Shown piece after piece: positions 12,353 through 23,722 of a stretch of DNA of 64,000 bases; the first letter of the stretch is position 1, and every line of letters starts with the position of its first letter. Position numbers and translations under genes: made by a program. Source of the stretch: Mikania micrantha (Eukaryota; Streptophyta; Magnoliopsida; Asterales; Asteraceae); assembly GCA_009363875.1 (NCBI GenBank), contig CM018693.1:73206986-73270985 (forward strand). The letters are read 5' to 3'. Below the pieces are notes generated by a model, which saw only the letters and a program-made list of their open reading frames with translations, was not told the DNA's origin and made no database searches.

Positions 12353-13386
12353 CCTGGTTTTAGCGAAATAGGTACTAATGAATATATCTAAGCTTTAACC
12401 AAATTGAGATAAGTGTCTATCAAAGGAATAGGTAAAATAGTAATGTTGAAATACTATGAATGATTGGAATAAATGATGAATCCTGATGATAGCCTATGAG
12501 CTAAGTTATGATGAAATACTTTTAAGACTTTGTCAAATATATTAGTTCATAGACAATGTCTTGAAATCTAAATAATAGCGAACCTTCTACAAATATACGT
12601 GGGTGAAAGTGAACCCGCAGATATTATTGAAACCGTGACTCAGAATACTGAGATACAATGGATGATTGTAGAATGAATAAAAGATACGATTCTGTCAATA
12701 ATCGCTATAAAAAAAAACAAATGAAAATTCGAATCTCACGAAAACAATAACAAAAGAAAACGATGCATTTGAATCGAATAATGAAAATATGAAAACTTCT
12801 AGTTCGAAATGATTCAAAAATGAGGGATGTTCGTATAAGATATTCCAATTATGTAAACCTCCTGAATTCATTAGGACGAAAGGGTTGTGGTAGAATTAAG
12901 ATGACTTGAAAAGATTGAGACGGTACTTGCCGTTAGCAAACGTGCATAAGAAGATATGATTTTGTATGTTTCGAATTCATTTATAATGGTGGAATTCCAT
13001 TATTGAAACCAAAGGTAAAAACCAGTCATATACTATGACTTGAGAAAATTTTTGAAATTTGGTGACTCGAAATTTTGCCTAAAAGAAGAGATTTGAGTGG
13101 AAATTTTTGAACCATCGCATGGTCGGTGCTAGGCATCAGTAATACACTTCTAAATACTTTAAATATACTCGATTGATGCCACATCTTGTGAAACCAAAAT
13201 CAAACCTTATTGGTCATTATATTTGGGGATTGGTATGTGAAATTAGTGACATGGTTAAGGCTGTTATGCCTCGGACCATTGCCTCAGACCATTGACTCAG
13301 CCTTTGAGCTGGCAAGGTCCTAAAAAGAAAACAAAGCAAGTGAAATTAACGGGGCTGGTGGTTTAGGAGCAAAAGCTAATCCAAAT
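12353..13386 (+). other. Element D leader and decayed gag region
   Basis: By position this should hold leader and gag. I see no long open frame, zinc knuckle or capsid motif. It is AT-rich with many stops in all frames. Either gag has decayed past recognition or it was replaced. Confidence 0.5.
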
Positions 13387-13665
13387 GTGAAGAAGATGAC
13401 TCAAGCTTTTGTTCTTAATGTCAAGGAAGCTGCAGACATACTGGATATCATTACCGGTACGTTTCGTATCAATGATGTTTGTGCAAAAGTTTGGTTTGAT
13501 TCTGGAGCAAACCAAAATGTTATTGATTATGAATTCTGTAAGCTTCTAAATGAACCACTAGTGAAACTAGATAAACCTTATTTGGTAGAAACCATTAATA
13601 TTAATGTAGTTAACGTAAATGAAACATTAGTAAATGGCAACATCATAAGCACAACACACATGTGA
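13387..13665 (+). pseudogene. pro: Element D protease fragment
   Basis: The 92-codon open piece contains ITGTFRINDVCAKVWFDSGA. The DSG triad is the active-site motif of retroelement aspartic proteases, which cleave Gag-Pol. In relatives this region continues without a stop through IDLIPM and IGMDWL to reverse transcriptase. Here the frame closes at 13665, and IGMDWLA-like residues follow in another frame near 13710. It is a decayed protease without an intact Gag-Pol around it. Confidence 0.75.
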
Positions 13666-13929
13666 AATTCTTACCAATAACGTTGGTCACCTTTGATGCG
13701 GTAATTGGAATGGATTGGTTAGCTATGAAACAAGTGTGTATCTTATACGACACCAAATCCATTGAAATTCGCGTTCCAAAAGGTAGATAAATTGATCTTG
13801 AAAGGTGATAAGCCAACAAATCTTATTGGAATCATTTATATGATCAAAGCTAGTAAGTTTCTGGAAAAAAAAAGGTTGTTTAGTTTACCTAATCTCAATC
13901 ACTATAACGATTAAGAAAAGAAGAAGCTG

Positions 13930-14785
13930 GAAGACATACATGTTGTATATGAATTTCCTGACGTGTTTCCATATGAATTGCTTGGTATACCACTAGAACG
14001 AGTAGTAGAATTTAATATCAATTTGTTACTAGTTACGACTCCAATTGCTAAATCCCTCTGTAGGTTGGCATCGACTAAGATGAAAGAGCTCAAGAAACAA
14101 TTAGATGAGCCATTAGAAAAGAGTTTTATTCGACATAGCTCATCACCTTGGGGAGATCCAATTTTATTCGTTAAGAAGAAAGTCGACTCGATGCGGATTT
14201 GCATTGATTATAGGCAGCTAAATAAGGTGAATATCACGAACAAGTATTCACTTTCTTGGATTAAAAATTTATTTGATTAGCTCCAAGTAGCTTGTCATTT
14301 TTAGAAAATTGATCTTGGACCTGGAAATCATTAATTGAAAGTACAGGAACAAACGTTCCTAAAACTGTTTTTCGTACAAGGTATGAGCATTATGAGTTCA
14401 GTATTATGCTTTTGGACTTACTAATGATCCAGCTGCCTTTATAAACATGATGAACCAGATATGCAAATCTTATCTAGACAAATTCATTATTGCGTTCATT
14501 CATGATGTTCTTATTTATTCAAAAAAAACGCTAGATGAACATACTAAGCATCTTAGAACCCTACCTGAATTACTACGACTTGAGAAATTGTATGCGAAAA
14601 TCTCGAAATGTGATTTTTGGCTCACAGATGTACAATTTCTAGGGCATGTTATTAATGTTCCAGGTATTCAAGTGGTTCCAGCTAAGATAGAGGCTATAAC
14701 CAAATGGGAGAATCACAAGTCACCAACAAAGGTGCAAAGTTTCTTAGGCTTGGACGACAATTTATTCAGAATTTCTCCTAAATAG
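13930..14785 (+). pseudogene. Element D reverse transcriptase fragments
   Basis: Two open pieces (13963-14280 and 14447-14785) hold the recognisable parts of reverse transcriptase, which copies the element RNA into DNA. The first reads SPWGDPILFVKKK and then RICIDYRQLNK. The second has FIHDVLIYSK where active relatives have FIDD, so a catalytic aspartate is replaced by histidine. It continues with LGHVINVPGIQV, the usual connection toward RNase H. Stops and frame changes separate the pieces. The enzyme would be inactive on both counts. Confidence 0.85.
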
Positions 14786-15960
14786 TTGTCCCTCTCACCT
14801 CATTAACTCGAAAATCTGAAAATTTTGAATGGGATCCTAAACAAAGTGAAGCTTTCAAAATCCATAAAGATTAGTTGATTCAACTCCGATTCTAGCATCA
14901 CATAAATGTGTTGAAGACTTTGTTGTCTATTGTGATGCTTCTCATACAAGATTAGGATGTGTACTCAGGCAACAAAAGTAAGTGATTGCCTATGCATCAT
15001 GCTAGTAAAAAAAAAACATGAGGAGAATTATGCAACTCATGAATTGGAATTAGGTACGATTATTTTAGCATTGAAGTTGTGGAGACATTAACTTTACAGA
15101 GTTAATTTCACAATTTATACAGACCATAATTGTTTAAAAGATATATTTAGTAAAAAGAATGTTACGGACTTATAACAAGCCAACATGTTAAAGCTTGTCA
15201 CTTTAAACGTCATATGAATACGAAAACTAACCCAAGTTCCTGCAAATGCTAAACGAATCAATGTTTACAGTTTTTAAGAAACGAACTTCTTCAATTAACT
15301 TGATTGAGGTTAGTTAAACCAAACATCTTGTAAACCACAACAAATTTGATACGAAAAAGTTCTCAGTCTATGAAGTTATAGATTAACTCAATTGTGTGCC
15401 ACGTTCGTGAAGTAGGGTAATCATGCAAGGCAAATTACCGTTGCGGGTGCACACGGAACGATAATTTGCAGTACATATGAATCCTGCTATAAGGGACAAT
15501 GGACACAATCATAAAAAAAAAAAATTGAATCCAAATCCTAAAAGAATTAAATTTGCGACAACAAAATGGGATGGAGACATGAGGCGACTATGAATGTGAA
15601 ATTCTCTATCACAAAAGAAATACGAATGTGGTAGTAGATGCCTTAACCCGAAAGGAGACAAAGAAACCAAAACGAGTATGTGCTCCAAGGTTTGAACTAC
15701 AAGTCGATTTGATGAAACAAATTAATGAATCGCAAAAGCAAGCCCAAGAAGATGAAAACAAAGAACAAGAAGGACTAAAGGGCATGACTGAGCAATTACT
15801 CAAAGTAGACGATATAATTTTTAGAATGAATGCAAAATTTTGGCTGCGAGTCATTAGCAATTTAAGAGAAATGACATTAAAAGAAGCTAATAAATCCAAA
15901 TATATGATGTACCCAGTAAGTGAGAAAATGTATAAAAACTTAAGGGAAAACCATAGGTGA
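14786..15960 (+). pseudogene. Element D RNase H and integrase N-terminal remnants, with an insertion
   Basis: RNase H-like residues are scattered over 14786-15180 in shifting frames. About 400 bases (15180-15570) do not fit any gag-pol domain. RNase H resumes at VVVDALTRKE in the 110-codon open piece 15628-15960. That piece runs to EANKSKYMMYPVSEKMYKNL, where the integrase zinc domain would have histidines at two places now reading N and Y. The extra segment holds an inverted repeat (15430-15442 with 15457-15469) and an A-run near 15512. Confidence 0.7.
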
Positions 15961-16030
15961 TCAACATGAAGAAATATATATTTTAAAATATTTAATTTAT
16001 TCCCAAGTTAAAATAGAACATCAGAAACCT

Positions 16031-16330
16031 TCTAGTACGTTGCAACAGCCAGAACTACTTGTCTATAAATGAGAAATGATAACTATGGATTATTACCGAA
16101 CTTCCTCGATCTAGTCGAGGGAATGGTACGATTCGGTTAGAAGGGAAAGTTAAGTTCACGTTATGTTCGAATCTTTTAAAATTATTGAACCTATCAGACC
16201 CGTGGCTTATCAATTACTAGAAGAGACTACACAATGTTTTTCATGTCTCTAATCCTCGAAAATGCTTGGCCGATGAATCATTGTTAATTCCTTGACAAGA
16301 TGTTGAGGTAAACGAAAAATTTAAAATTTA
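16031..16330 (+). pseudogene. Element D integrase ends, catalytic core deleted
   Basis: Short matches remain: a QQPEL...ITMDYYRT stretch (near the first catalytic aspartate) at about 16050-16110, then directly residues typical of the integrase C-terminal side (PVAYQLL-like at about 16195, FHVSN, RKCLADESLLIP at about 16255-16290). Compared with element A, about 200 codons covering the second aspartate and the glutamate of the DDE triad are missing between about 16120 and 16140. Stops and frame shifts break the rest. Confidence 0.75.
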
Positions 16331-16473
16331 TCAAACAAACAAACCAAATTGATGAATAAAAAAATAATAATAATAATAAACGCAAAACGTTGATATTAGT
16401 TAAGGTTAAATTGAACTCCAAATATGGCCATGAGTACATATGGAAATTAGAGTCATAAATGAGGAAGAAAAAA

Positions 16474-16493
16474 ATATATATATATATATATAC

Positions 16494-16531
<38 letters not shown>
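16474..16531. repeat. (AT)n microsatellite before the D 3' end
   Basis: AT repeats broken twice by ACAT lie between the last pol remnant and the purine tract. Confidence 0.9.
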
Positions 16532-16532
<1 letters not shown>

Positions 16533-16567
16533 ACCCTTATTTAAATAATCTCGAGGACGAGATTAAA

Positions 16568-16583
16568 ACAAAGGTGGGGAGGA
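16568..16583 (+). promoter_or_regulatory. Element D polypurine tract
   Basis: ACAAAGGTGGGGAGGA directly precedes the 3' LTR and would prime plus-strand DNA synthesis. It is intact although the coding region is not. Confidence 0.9.
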
Positions 16584-18595
16584 TGTAACATTCCGTTTTA
16601 AAAATATAAATAATATTACTTTTGTTTATAATAAAAATGTTATTATTTAAAAATACTATAATAGAACGATCACTTGAATTATAAAGTCTCGTGTAAATAT
16701 TTAAAATAGTTATAGTTAACTTATAAAATATGATTATTCGACAAATTAATATTAGAAATGATCGTTTAAGATTTAAATCATTCGTTTAGACGAATAACGG
16801 TGTAACACACATATATATAATATTTTGTTCGATGTTATAATTTTAAATATATATAGTTACTATATACACATATGTGACACTTACATATTAGTAAGTAACG
16901 AGTAAAATAACTGTTAAAAATTTTGACATACTTATTCAGTTAGTTAATATTATAAGAGACCGTCTAAAATTAATAAAATATATTATATTTGAACTTGCTC
17001 CGTTTATAACGAAACTTATATCGAAGCGTAGAGAAAAATGAGCGGGTCCTACCTATATATTTAACATTTTATGAAACATGATATTTAAAAAGTTATAAAA
17101 GAAAAACTAAACTTGATATAAATTAATATAATAATAAAAAAAATAGGTATAGTGCACATGTGCAAGTGAATACGTAGAAGTGATAATAAAAAAAAAATCA
17201 AATATAGAAGTGGATAAAGATACAGATGTTGGTCAAATTGGAAGTGTTGTCCTCATCATCAATTTTTTTATCAAACCAACGTGTGTATATATATATATAT
17301 ATAGTCGGTTAAAATTTTAAATTTTATCATAATTCAATTATAAGAAACATAAACGGAGAGGCAGGAGAAGAAGTAACCAACGATTTGTTGTAACACCTCC
17401 TTCAAACTAATGTCGCTGCGTATTTAGGTATGTATTTAATCTTTAAGTTTGAATTATTAATAAGCTTTTACATAATATTAATTTATAGGGTTAGGGTTAA
17501 GATCTGACCCTATGTATATAAATACTATATTGAAATTATGGTTCAATTTAGGAAATAAAGAGCATGAGGAATCAATTATTTGAAGGTAATTATAAAGATA
17601 GGTTAAGCAGAAACGCTGCTATAAAGTTCTAAGCTGTCACCCAGCCAATCAAAAATAAAGGTGAATACATTTAACTTCTTTTTAAATTTATAAATGAATT
17701 TTTATGAGCATGGTATGTTTAAACTTTGACGCATAAAGGGATACTATTAGACCAGCATTTAGGCCATTAGTATACGTACGATTTGCAAATTGTATCCGCT
17801 ATGGGTGAAATTCCCATATGTGGCTGGTAACGTGGGCTGGAAGGTTATACGTAAGACGCACTCCGCAGGCAACCTAACCAGTGACGGGCTGTGGGCTGGA
17901 GGGAACAATTGTAAGACGCACTCCGCTGTTGTTCCTAACCAGTGACAGTACAAGCCAGGGTATGCAGTGGTTGTATCGATCAGTGAAATAATCTGCTAAA
18001 TGTGTAGTATGGCCATTATTAATTATGGTTAAAGGTCCGAACATGCTATGTTTACATATCGAGTCTGTTATTTGTATTCACCAACATTATGTTGACGTTT
18101 TATTTTCAAAAACTTTTCAGGTAATAAAGAAATATAAAAGACAAGCAAGATTAGAGATTCTTGGCCTATGATGCCTTGAATAGGATCTTGTGGTGAGACC
18201 ATGGAGCTATTGGAGCTATGCCTCCAAGTCATGTATAAACCGGATATTATAAAATGAATTGAAATTGTGTGTTTGTGAAAATCCGGTTTACAATAATATG
18301 AAATGATGGTGTTCATACCTATGCGTATGAAATTTTATGAAATCCTGAAAAGTTATTTTGAAAATTATTTACAAACGATGAAATGTGGTTTTTCATACCT
18401 ACGTGTATGAACTATTTATAAATCATGAAAAATGGTTTTCACACCCATGCATGTGAATTATTTGAAAAATACGAATTCATGCAATAATGCTTCCGCTTAA
18501 CACTTTTAAAAAAGGTAATAAACTCTGACCGAGACATATCCATGAAACCAATTCGGGTCGCAGCGCCCGGGCCGTCCAGAGCCCGGGGTGTGACA
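16584..18595 (+). mobile_element. Element D 3' LTR
   Basis: Nearly identical to 10307-12336. Differences are about eight substitutions and a few indels in A/T runs and the (TA)n tract. It ends GAGCCCGGGGTGTGACA, followed by the TCAAG target repeat. Confidence 0.93.
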
Positions 18596-18600
18596 TCAAG

Positions 18601-18670
18601 CTTCTTTACCTCGTTTTTGGCTGGACAACTTCTCAGATCTGCTGTACTTCCTTGTAGAGAAGGTTGAGAG
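18601..18670 (-). mobile_element. Element B middle LTR, part 2 of 3
   Basis: These 70 bases lie between D and the solo LTR. On the minus strand they hold GGAAGTACAGCAGATCTGAG, a variant of the motif seen before first donors in the other LTRs, then GAG|GTAAAG with the intron start at 18609. The last five bases (GAGAG) are the target repeat of the solo LTR. Confidence 0.8.
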
Positions 18671-19741
18671 TGTAATATCAGTGCCGGAAACATCACCGGA
18701 ACAGTGATCTCTACAGTACGTGAACACTAATTAGGTATGAACTATATGTATTACAGTGTGTTTTCATATTCATATCATGTTCGTTATCATTTTGTGCTAG
18801 CAAACAGCAAGTTCAGAAACATTTAACAGAAACAAAGTTCAGAACTATGGTTTTTGAGTCAGATAATTATCTGGCAATACAGAACCATCATGGGATTATT
18901 TGTTAGGATTTTATTACATATAATCGTATGTGAGGCTTTATAGACAAAATAACAACGGATGTCGTTATGTGAATGATAAACCGACAGATTATTCGTATAG
19001 GTGACGATCTGTACGAATATATCTGAAAGTTTAAAATTCTAAATGATGTCCAATAATTAGAAAACCATACTGAAAAGTATAGTTATCGTTGTGTTCGTAT
19101 GGGTGACGATTGGAACGAATACGCGCGATGGCCGTACGATTCGATTTTAAACCGTAAATTAAATATTTCTGAAAATTCAAAATAAATAAAAGATATTTAG
19201 TTAATTTATTAGGAATCACAACCTAAAATAATTTTATAAATTCTAATTTAAAACCGAGTCGTTTCGTTACGAAAAAGACGAGAAACCGACGTTTTTACAC
19301 GAAACCACGCGAAACCGAACGAACCCGAACAAACCCGGGTATTTTACCCTCATTTATGATGGCATTGAATGCCATCTTCCACCTCCACCTACCAAAAATT
19401 CAAACCTATTTTCGTTCTCCTCCCTCTCTCTAGAACTCTCCACTCTCTCTCTAAGATTTCTCACTCAATACTCCATGAAATCATGTATTCTTGGTGTCAA
19501 AATGACCACCACACCATGTAGATCGTAGAAGTACAACAGATCGGGGCTTAGATCCACGTGATTCGAGGTAAAAATCATGAGTTGTGTTCGGTTTTTAGGG
19601 TTTGAAAACCCTTATCGCCGCCTGCCTTTAGAACCGGTTTTTGGGCCACTTCGACACTAGGATTCACACAAAATACACATAGAACGAAGTAGGAACAAGT
19701 GCCAAACAAATACCTAACCATTTTTTTCGAAACCATGGTGG

Positions 19742-20065
19742 TGCTGGTGGGGAATCTCGCCTTGGCCGAATGGCCAGTTCATCAGGCCGGCGAATGACTA
19801 GGGGCGAACCAGCCTCCTCATCCGGCGAATGTCTAGGGGCGAAGCAGCTCTCATTCGGCCGAATGGCCAAGGCCTTCTCCTTCGGCCAAAGCTCATTCGA
19901 TCTGCCTCCCTTCGGTCGCCCGAGCCACATTCGGCCACCTCATTCGGTCGGCCCCCTCCTTCGGCCCAAGACCTTCGGCCGTGACCCAGCTCAGTCGGCC
20001 CAACCCACTCGCCCCTCTTTCGGTCATGCAGCCATTCGATCGGACCAGGATGTGATTCGGTCGGC
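19742..20065. repeat. CATTCGGCC/GGCCGAATG array
   Basis: Many ATTCGG, CTTCGG and GGCGAA units occur in about 320 bp, GC-rich compared with the surroundings. Overlapping open frames on both strands only reflect this repeat. It lies in the first predicted intron. Confidence 0.85.
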
Positions 20066-21179
20066 CATCTAGCAAGTTGGATAGAAGGGTGTGAGTGCAT
20101 GGGGTTCACGTATGGTATGCATGAGTTTATTGTGTGTGTATGCATGCATGGAGATTTTCACGTAAAGGCATGCATGAGTGTTTTGTGAAGGCCAATATAA
20201 GAGTCTAATGGGGTAAACACAAATGTTTTTCTAAGGAATAATGAGGTTTGATCATGTGTCAAGTCATATGAGATTAGTCTAACATGCAAGAGTTCATGGA
20301 TTAGAGATCCCACTAACAAGAGTTTTCATGAACTAAAGTATGAACTAAAAACATAAGTTTTGATATAATTAAGTTCAAAACACCCGAGAATTTCATGGAG
20401 GTTCAGAACATTAACTTAACGTATGATGTGTTAATTTAATTATTAACACGTAATCCTTAGAAATTTCATAACAAACATGTAACTAATCTGGGTGATTCCT
20501 TCGAATCATCTAGTACAAGTTATTCAAAGACGTTGAGGAAAAATCAGGTGGAAATCAAAGCATCATAAGGGGCCGAGGTTGACCCAATGGGCTTGACCTA
20601 GGCCCATCACTTTTAAATTTTACGCTTTTATTAACTAAATGATGTTTTTAATAAAAGAAATGATTTATAAACTTATTAAGTTACAATAAATAATGTTTTC
20701 TAAACCTTTAATCTAAAATGAAATAAATCAATAACATATTAATTAAAGACTTGTGATGAGCAATCTTGGGGTACGGGCTATTAACGGGTAATAAGTTAAT
20801 TTAGATATAAAGAATCCTAGAAACACATTAGTATCTAGGACACTTAGTTGCACACCGAGACCAAACCTGAGACACAACGTATATTATAAATACTTATTGT
20901 ATCCGAATTCTTTTAAAACAACTCAGGTGCTAAAGATACATAAGCAACAGTCAAAGAGCGCGTATTATCTTTTGTGATATTCATTTGCACAACAACACAG
21001 GTGAGTTCATTGCCCCTTTTCTAAACATTTTTGTTTTCAAACGCGGGGCTGAGAAGCATGCGTAAATTATTTTCTTTGGATTATATTTTACTTAAATGAT
21101 TTTACTTAACATATGTTTATATGTATAATTGTTATCCTAGATTATGTTTAGGTATACAATATACTGGAATTCAAAGTAA

Positions 21180-21420
21180 GTTGTTTATTCATTATGAATA
21201 GATAACCGTTTCAAATCAAAGAACTATTTTCAACGAACTATTTTCAAAGAACTAAAGATCTAAAACAAAGAACTATTTTCAAAGGTCTATTTCATAGAAT
21301 TAACGATCTATTTCAAAGAACTATTTCAAGGGTGTGTTGTCAAAGAACTAACGATCTATTCCAAAGAACTAAGTACAAAGAACTATTTCAAGGGTCTAAC
21401 TGGGAAATATCAAAGATAGC
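21180..21420. repeat. CAAAGAACTATTT minisatellite
   Basis: Units close to CAAAGAACTATTTCAA, in places with ACGATCTATT, repeat irregularly in the second predicted intron. LTR H has the complementary motif AGTTCTTTGAAAATAGATCG at the same place. Confidence 0.8.
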
Positions 21421-21889
21421 ATGTGCTATTCTCAAGTTTGAAAGATGTCCTAGCTAGACTGATCGAATATAAGACGCATGTTTGATGATATTTACAGTAT
21501 TCCCTAACTGTTTTGAGGAACATCTGGGAAATGCTCAAGGATAACATGTGCCAAAGAACTAAAGAACTATACGAACTATGGACGGTCTAAAGAACTATAA
21601 AAGCCTATATATCAAAAGATGTCCTAGCTAGACTGATTGATTATAGGTCACATGTTTGATGAGGTTTACAGATCTCCTTTACTACTAAGCACCTGATTGC
21701 TAGACTAGTCTACTCGAGTTGACCAAGGCCCAATCATTAGGTCTTAGATTTTAGTAAATGTTTATTTATTTATTTAATTAAGCATGTTTCGATAAATGTT
21801 GTGATTGATCATAATTTTCTGATGAACTTAAGAAATCAATAGAGATTTCAAAGTGTATGTACAGGAACAAAAAACTGAAGAACTAATGG

Positions 21890-22300
21890 GTTAATGGTAG
21901 GGGTAAAATGCTTAATTATCATTAACAACAATGTCCTCTGTGGATTAGTGTGTGGTGGGACGTCGTCTGGGCGGGTTGTAGGCTCGACTCAGGGGTATGC
22001 CCTATATATAGGCATACCGATCTGGATGATACATGTGATGTTAATGAGGTTAAGGTTGTTACCCAGGGGTTATCAAATGTTTTATGTGCATGTTAGAACT
22101 AAAAGGAAGATGGAATCAAAAGGGTAGGTAAAATGCCCAATTATCATTAACAGCAATGTCCTATGTGGCTTAGTATGTGGTGGGACGGTGTCGGGGTGGG
22201 TTGTAGGCTCGACCCATGCATATGCCCTATATATAAGCATACCGAGTCGGATGATACAGGTGATGTTAATGAGGTTAGGGTTGTTACCTAAAGAGGGTTT
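21890..22300 (+). repeat. TATATAAG module, two tandem copies
   Basis: GTGTGTGGTGGGACG at 21948 and GTATGTGGTGGGACGG at 22173 give a period of 225 bp. Both are followed by GCCCTATATATA(A/G)GCATACCGA. Confidence 0.85.
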
Positions 22301-22736
22301 ACAAAGATATTTTTCAAAAATTAAACTATATGAACTCACTAACCATGTGTTGACTTGATCTTTTTGCATGACTTCTCAGGTGACGAACAGGTCAATTAAG
22401 AAGTTATTGCTTTTGGACTAGGACTTCAGATAGAGGACTAGTATTTTTGGACCTGCATACTTTTGGGACATCATTATACCATATATTTTGTATATCTTGT
22501 GCAGTTACAAGATAGGAATCTTATGATGTTTATGATAGATTTACAATGTTAAATTATAAACGATACTGATGTAATTTAACTTTGTAATTCTATTCTATTT
22601 AGCATTTCTCATTTATATCATGTGCAATGTAAACAATCTGATCATCACGATTATCACTCATGATATCGCGCCCCGGGAACCTTCCGCCCTACAGGGAATC
22701 CGATCCAACCCCGCTGGCTCGGGGTGTGACAGAGAG

Positions 22737-23688
22737 CTTCATTTAGACTCCAAGAACACTTGATTTCATCCACAAACAAGCAAGATATGAAGATTTGAAG
22801 GTGAAAACTTTAGAGAGACAGTGTAAACCACGAAAAATGGTTTTAGAGAGAGAGAGAGAATGAGAGTGATAAATGAGGTGGTTGCCTCATTTAGGCTTTA
22901 TATACCCCGAGCGTCTTCGGGTTTGTTTTCGTTGCCCGGTTCTTGTTTTTGTTGCGTTTCCGGAATGTTACGCGCGTTATTACAGGATTTAATTATAAGA
23001 GTTTTAAATTTTTGGTTTTAAAGGTTGTAATTCCTAATAAAGGTTTTATATTTATTTTCTTTATTTTATTATCGTTCGAATCGTTTATCGATTTTGTTTC
23101 TTCAGATCGCGTCACCTTCGCGCGTATTCGTTCGAATCGTCACCCGATCGAACACGACGACGGTTTTGCTTTCTGACTTTTGTTTTCTACTTTTCAGTCA
23201 TTATTTCAGAACATTAAACTCATAGATATGTTTGTGTGAATCGTCACCCACGCAAACACACTGTCAGTTCGTTATTCTGAAATAACACTACATTTACGTT
23301 TTGAATTGTGTTTCCTCACTTACGGACTCAACTAAACTTCCTGTTTTCACATTATTTTCATAATGAATTATCGGCCATCTGATTCCTGTCATCTATGGAC
23401 ATCAGATCGCAACTGACATGTTCTTGTTGTTTACTTGTGCACTGTTGTTTCACTTGATTCGTTGTTTTAATTGTACCTAGGTTTTCACCTAAATACATAC
23501 AACTATTGATTATCGTGAGTCGTTGTACTTACGGTATTTAAGTTTTCACTTAAATACGTACAATTGTTTCTTTTTTTCTTGAATTATGTTATCACACACA
23601 CTATTCATGCATTGTATTTACACACAGTAAATAGTGAAAGTACACATACCGTACGGACTTGCCGGATGATCAAGTACTGGATGTCATA
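22737..23688 (-). mobile_element. Element B middle LTR, part 3 of 3 (U3 and promoter)
   Basis: On the minus strand this is the 5' end of the LTR. It aligns with 31131-31897 of the other B LTR from about 22930 on. The stretch 22737-22930 (TATA box and CT-rich leader) has no counterpart there. The terminus reads TATGACAT, altered from the TGTGACAT seen at 31897. Confidence 0.85.
22894..22907 (-). promoter_or_regulatory. TATA box of B middle LTR
   Basis: The minus strand reads GGGTATATAAAGCC, a strong TATA match, followed 35-60 bases downstream by a CTCTCTCTCTCT leader typical of plant transcription starts. The solo LTR now separates it from the rest of the LTR. Confidence 0.75.
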
Positions 23689-23701
23689 GTCTCCCCTTGT
23701 T
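23689..23701 (-). promoter_or_regulatory. Element B polypurine tract
   Basis: The minus strand reads AACAAGGGGAGAC next to the middle LTR, the same as in A and H. Confidence 0.85.
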
Positions 23702-23722
23702 AAAGAAATTTCATCCCAAAAT

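Larger units (their letters stand above)
10302..18600 (+). mobile_element. Element D: complete but non-autonomous LTR retrotransposon
   Basis: Two 2.0-kb LTRs flank 4.25 kb of internal sequence, and a perfect 5-bp target repeat TCAAG lies at 10302-10306 and 18596-18600. The order is LTR, initiator Met-tRNA primer site, remnants of protease, reverse transcriptase, RNase H and integrase ends, purine tract, LTR. The integrase catalytic core is absent and the frames are broken many times, so the element cannot encode its own movement. The LTRs nevertheless differ by only about eight substitutions plus short indels (counted by eye), which suggests recent insertion. It lies in the B middle LTR, a few bases beyond a predicted splice donor of that LTR. 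Confidence 0.93.
19568..22379 (+). other. Predicted three-exon leader signals in solo LTR
   Basis: GTACAACAGATCGGGGCT (about 19537) precedes GAG|GTAAAA at 19568. The first predicted intron ends at AACTCAG (20926). A 74-nt block, 20927-21000, ends CACAG and is followed by GTGAGT at 21001. The second intron ends TTCTCAG at 22379, before GTGACG. Order and spacing match A, I and H. Splicing is inferred. Confidence 0.5.
18671..22731 (+). mobile_element. Solo A-like LTR
   Basis: It starts TGTAATATCAGTGCCGG and ends GGCTCGGGGTGTGACA, 4061 bp. It is flanked by a perfect GAGAG target repeat (18666-18670 and 22732-22736) and has no primer site or purine tract on either side. This is the product expected from recombination between the two LTRs of one element. 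The flanks join cleanly as one B LTR sequence. Confidence 0.93.

Noticed and set aside
19770..20145. Overlapping frames of 60-115 codons rich in R, P and S on both strands
   Set aside because: They are produced by the CATTCGGCC array, whose GC-rich units lack stops in several frames.
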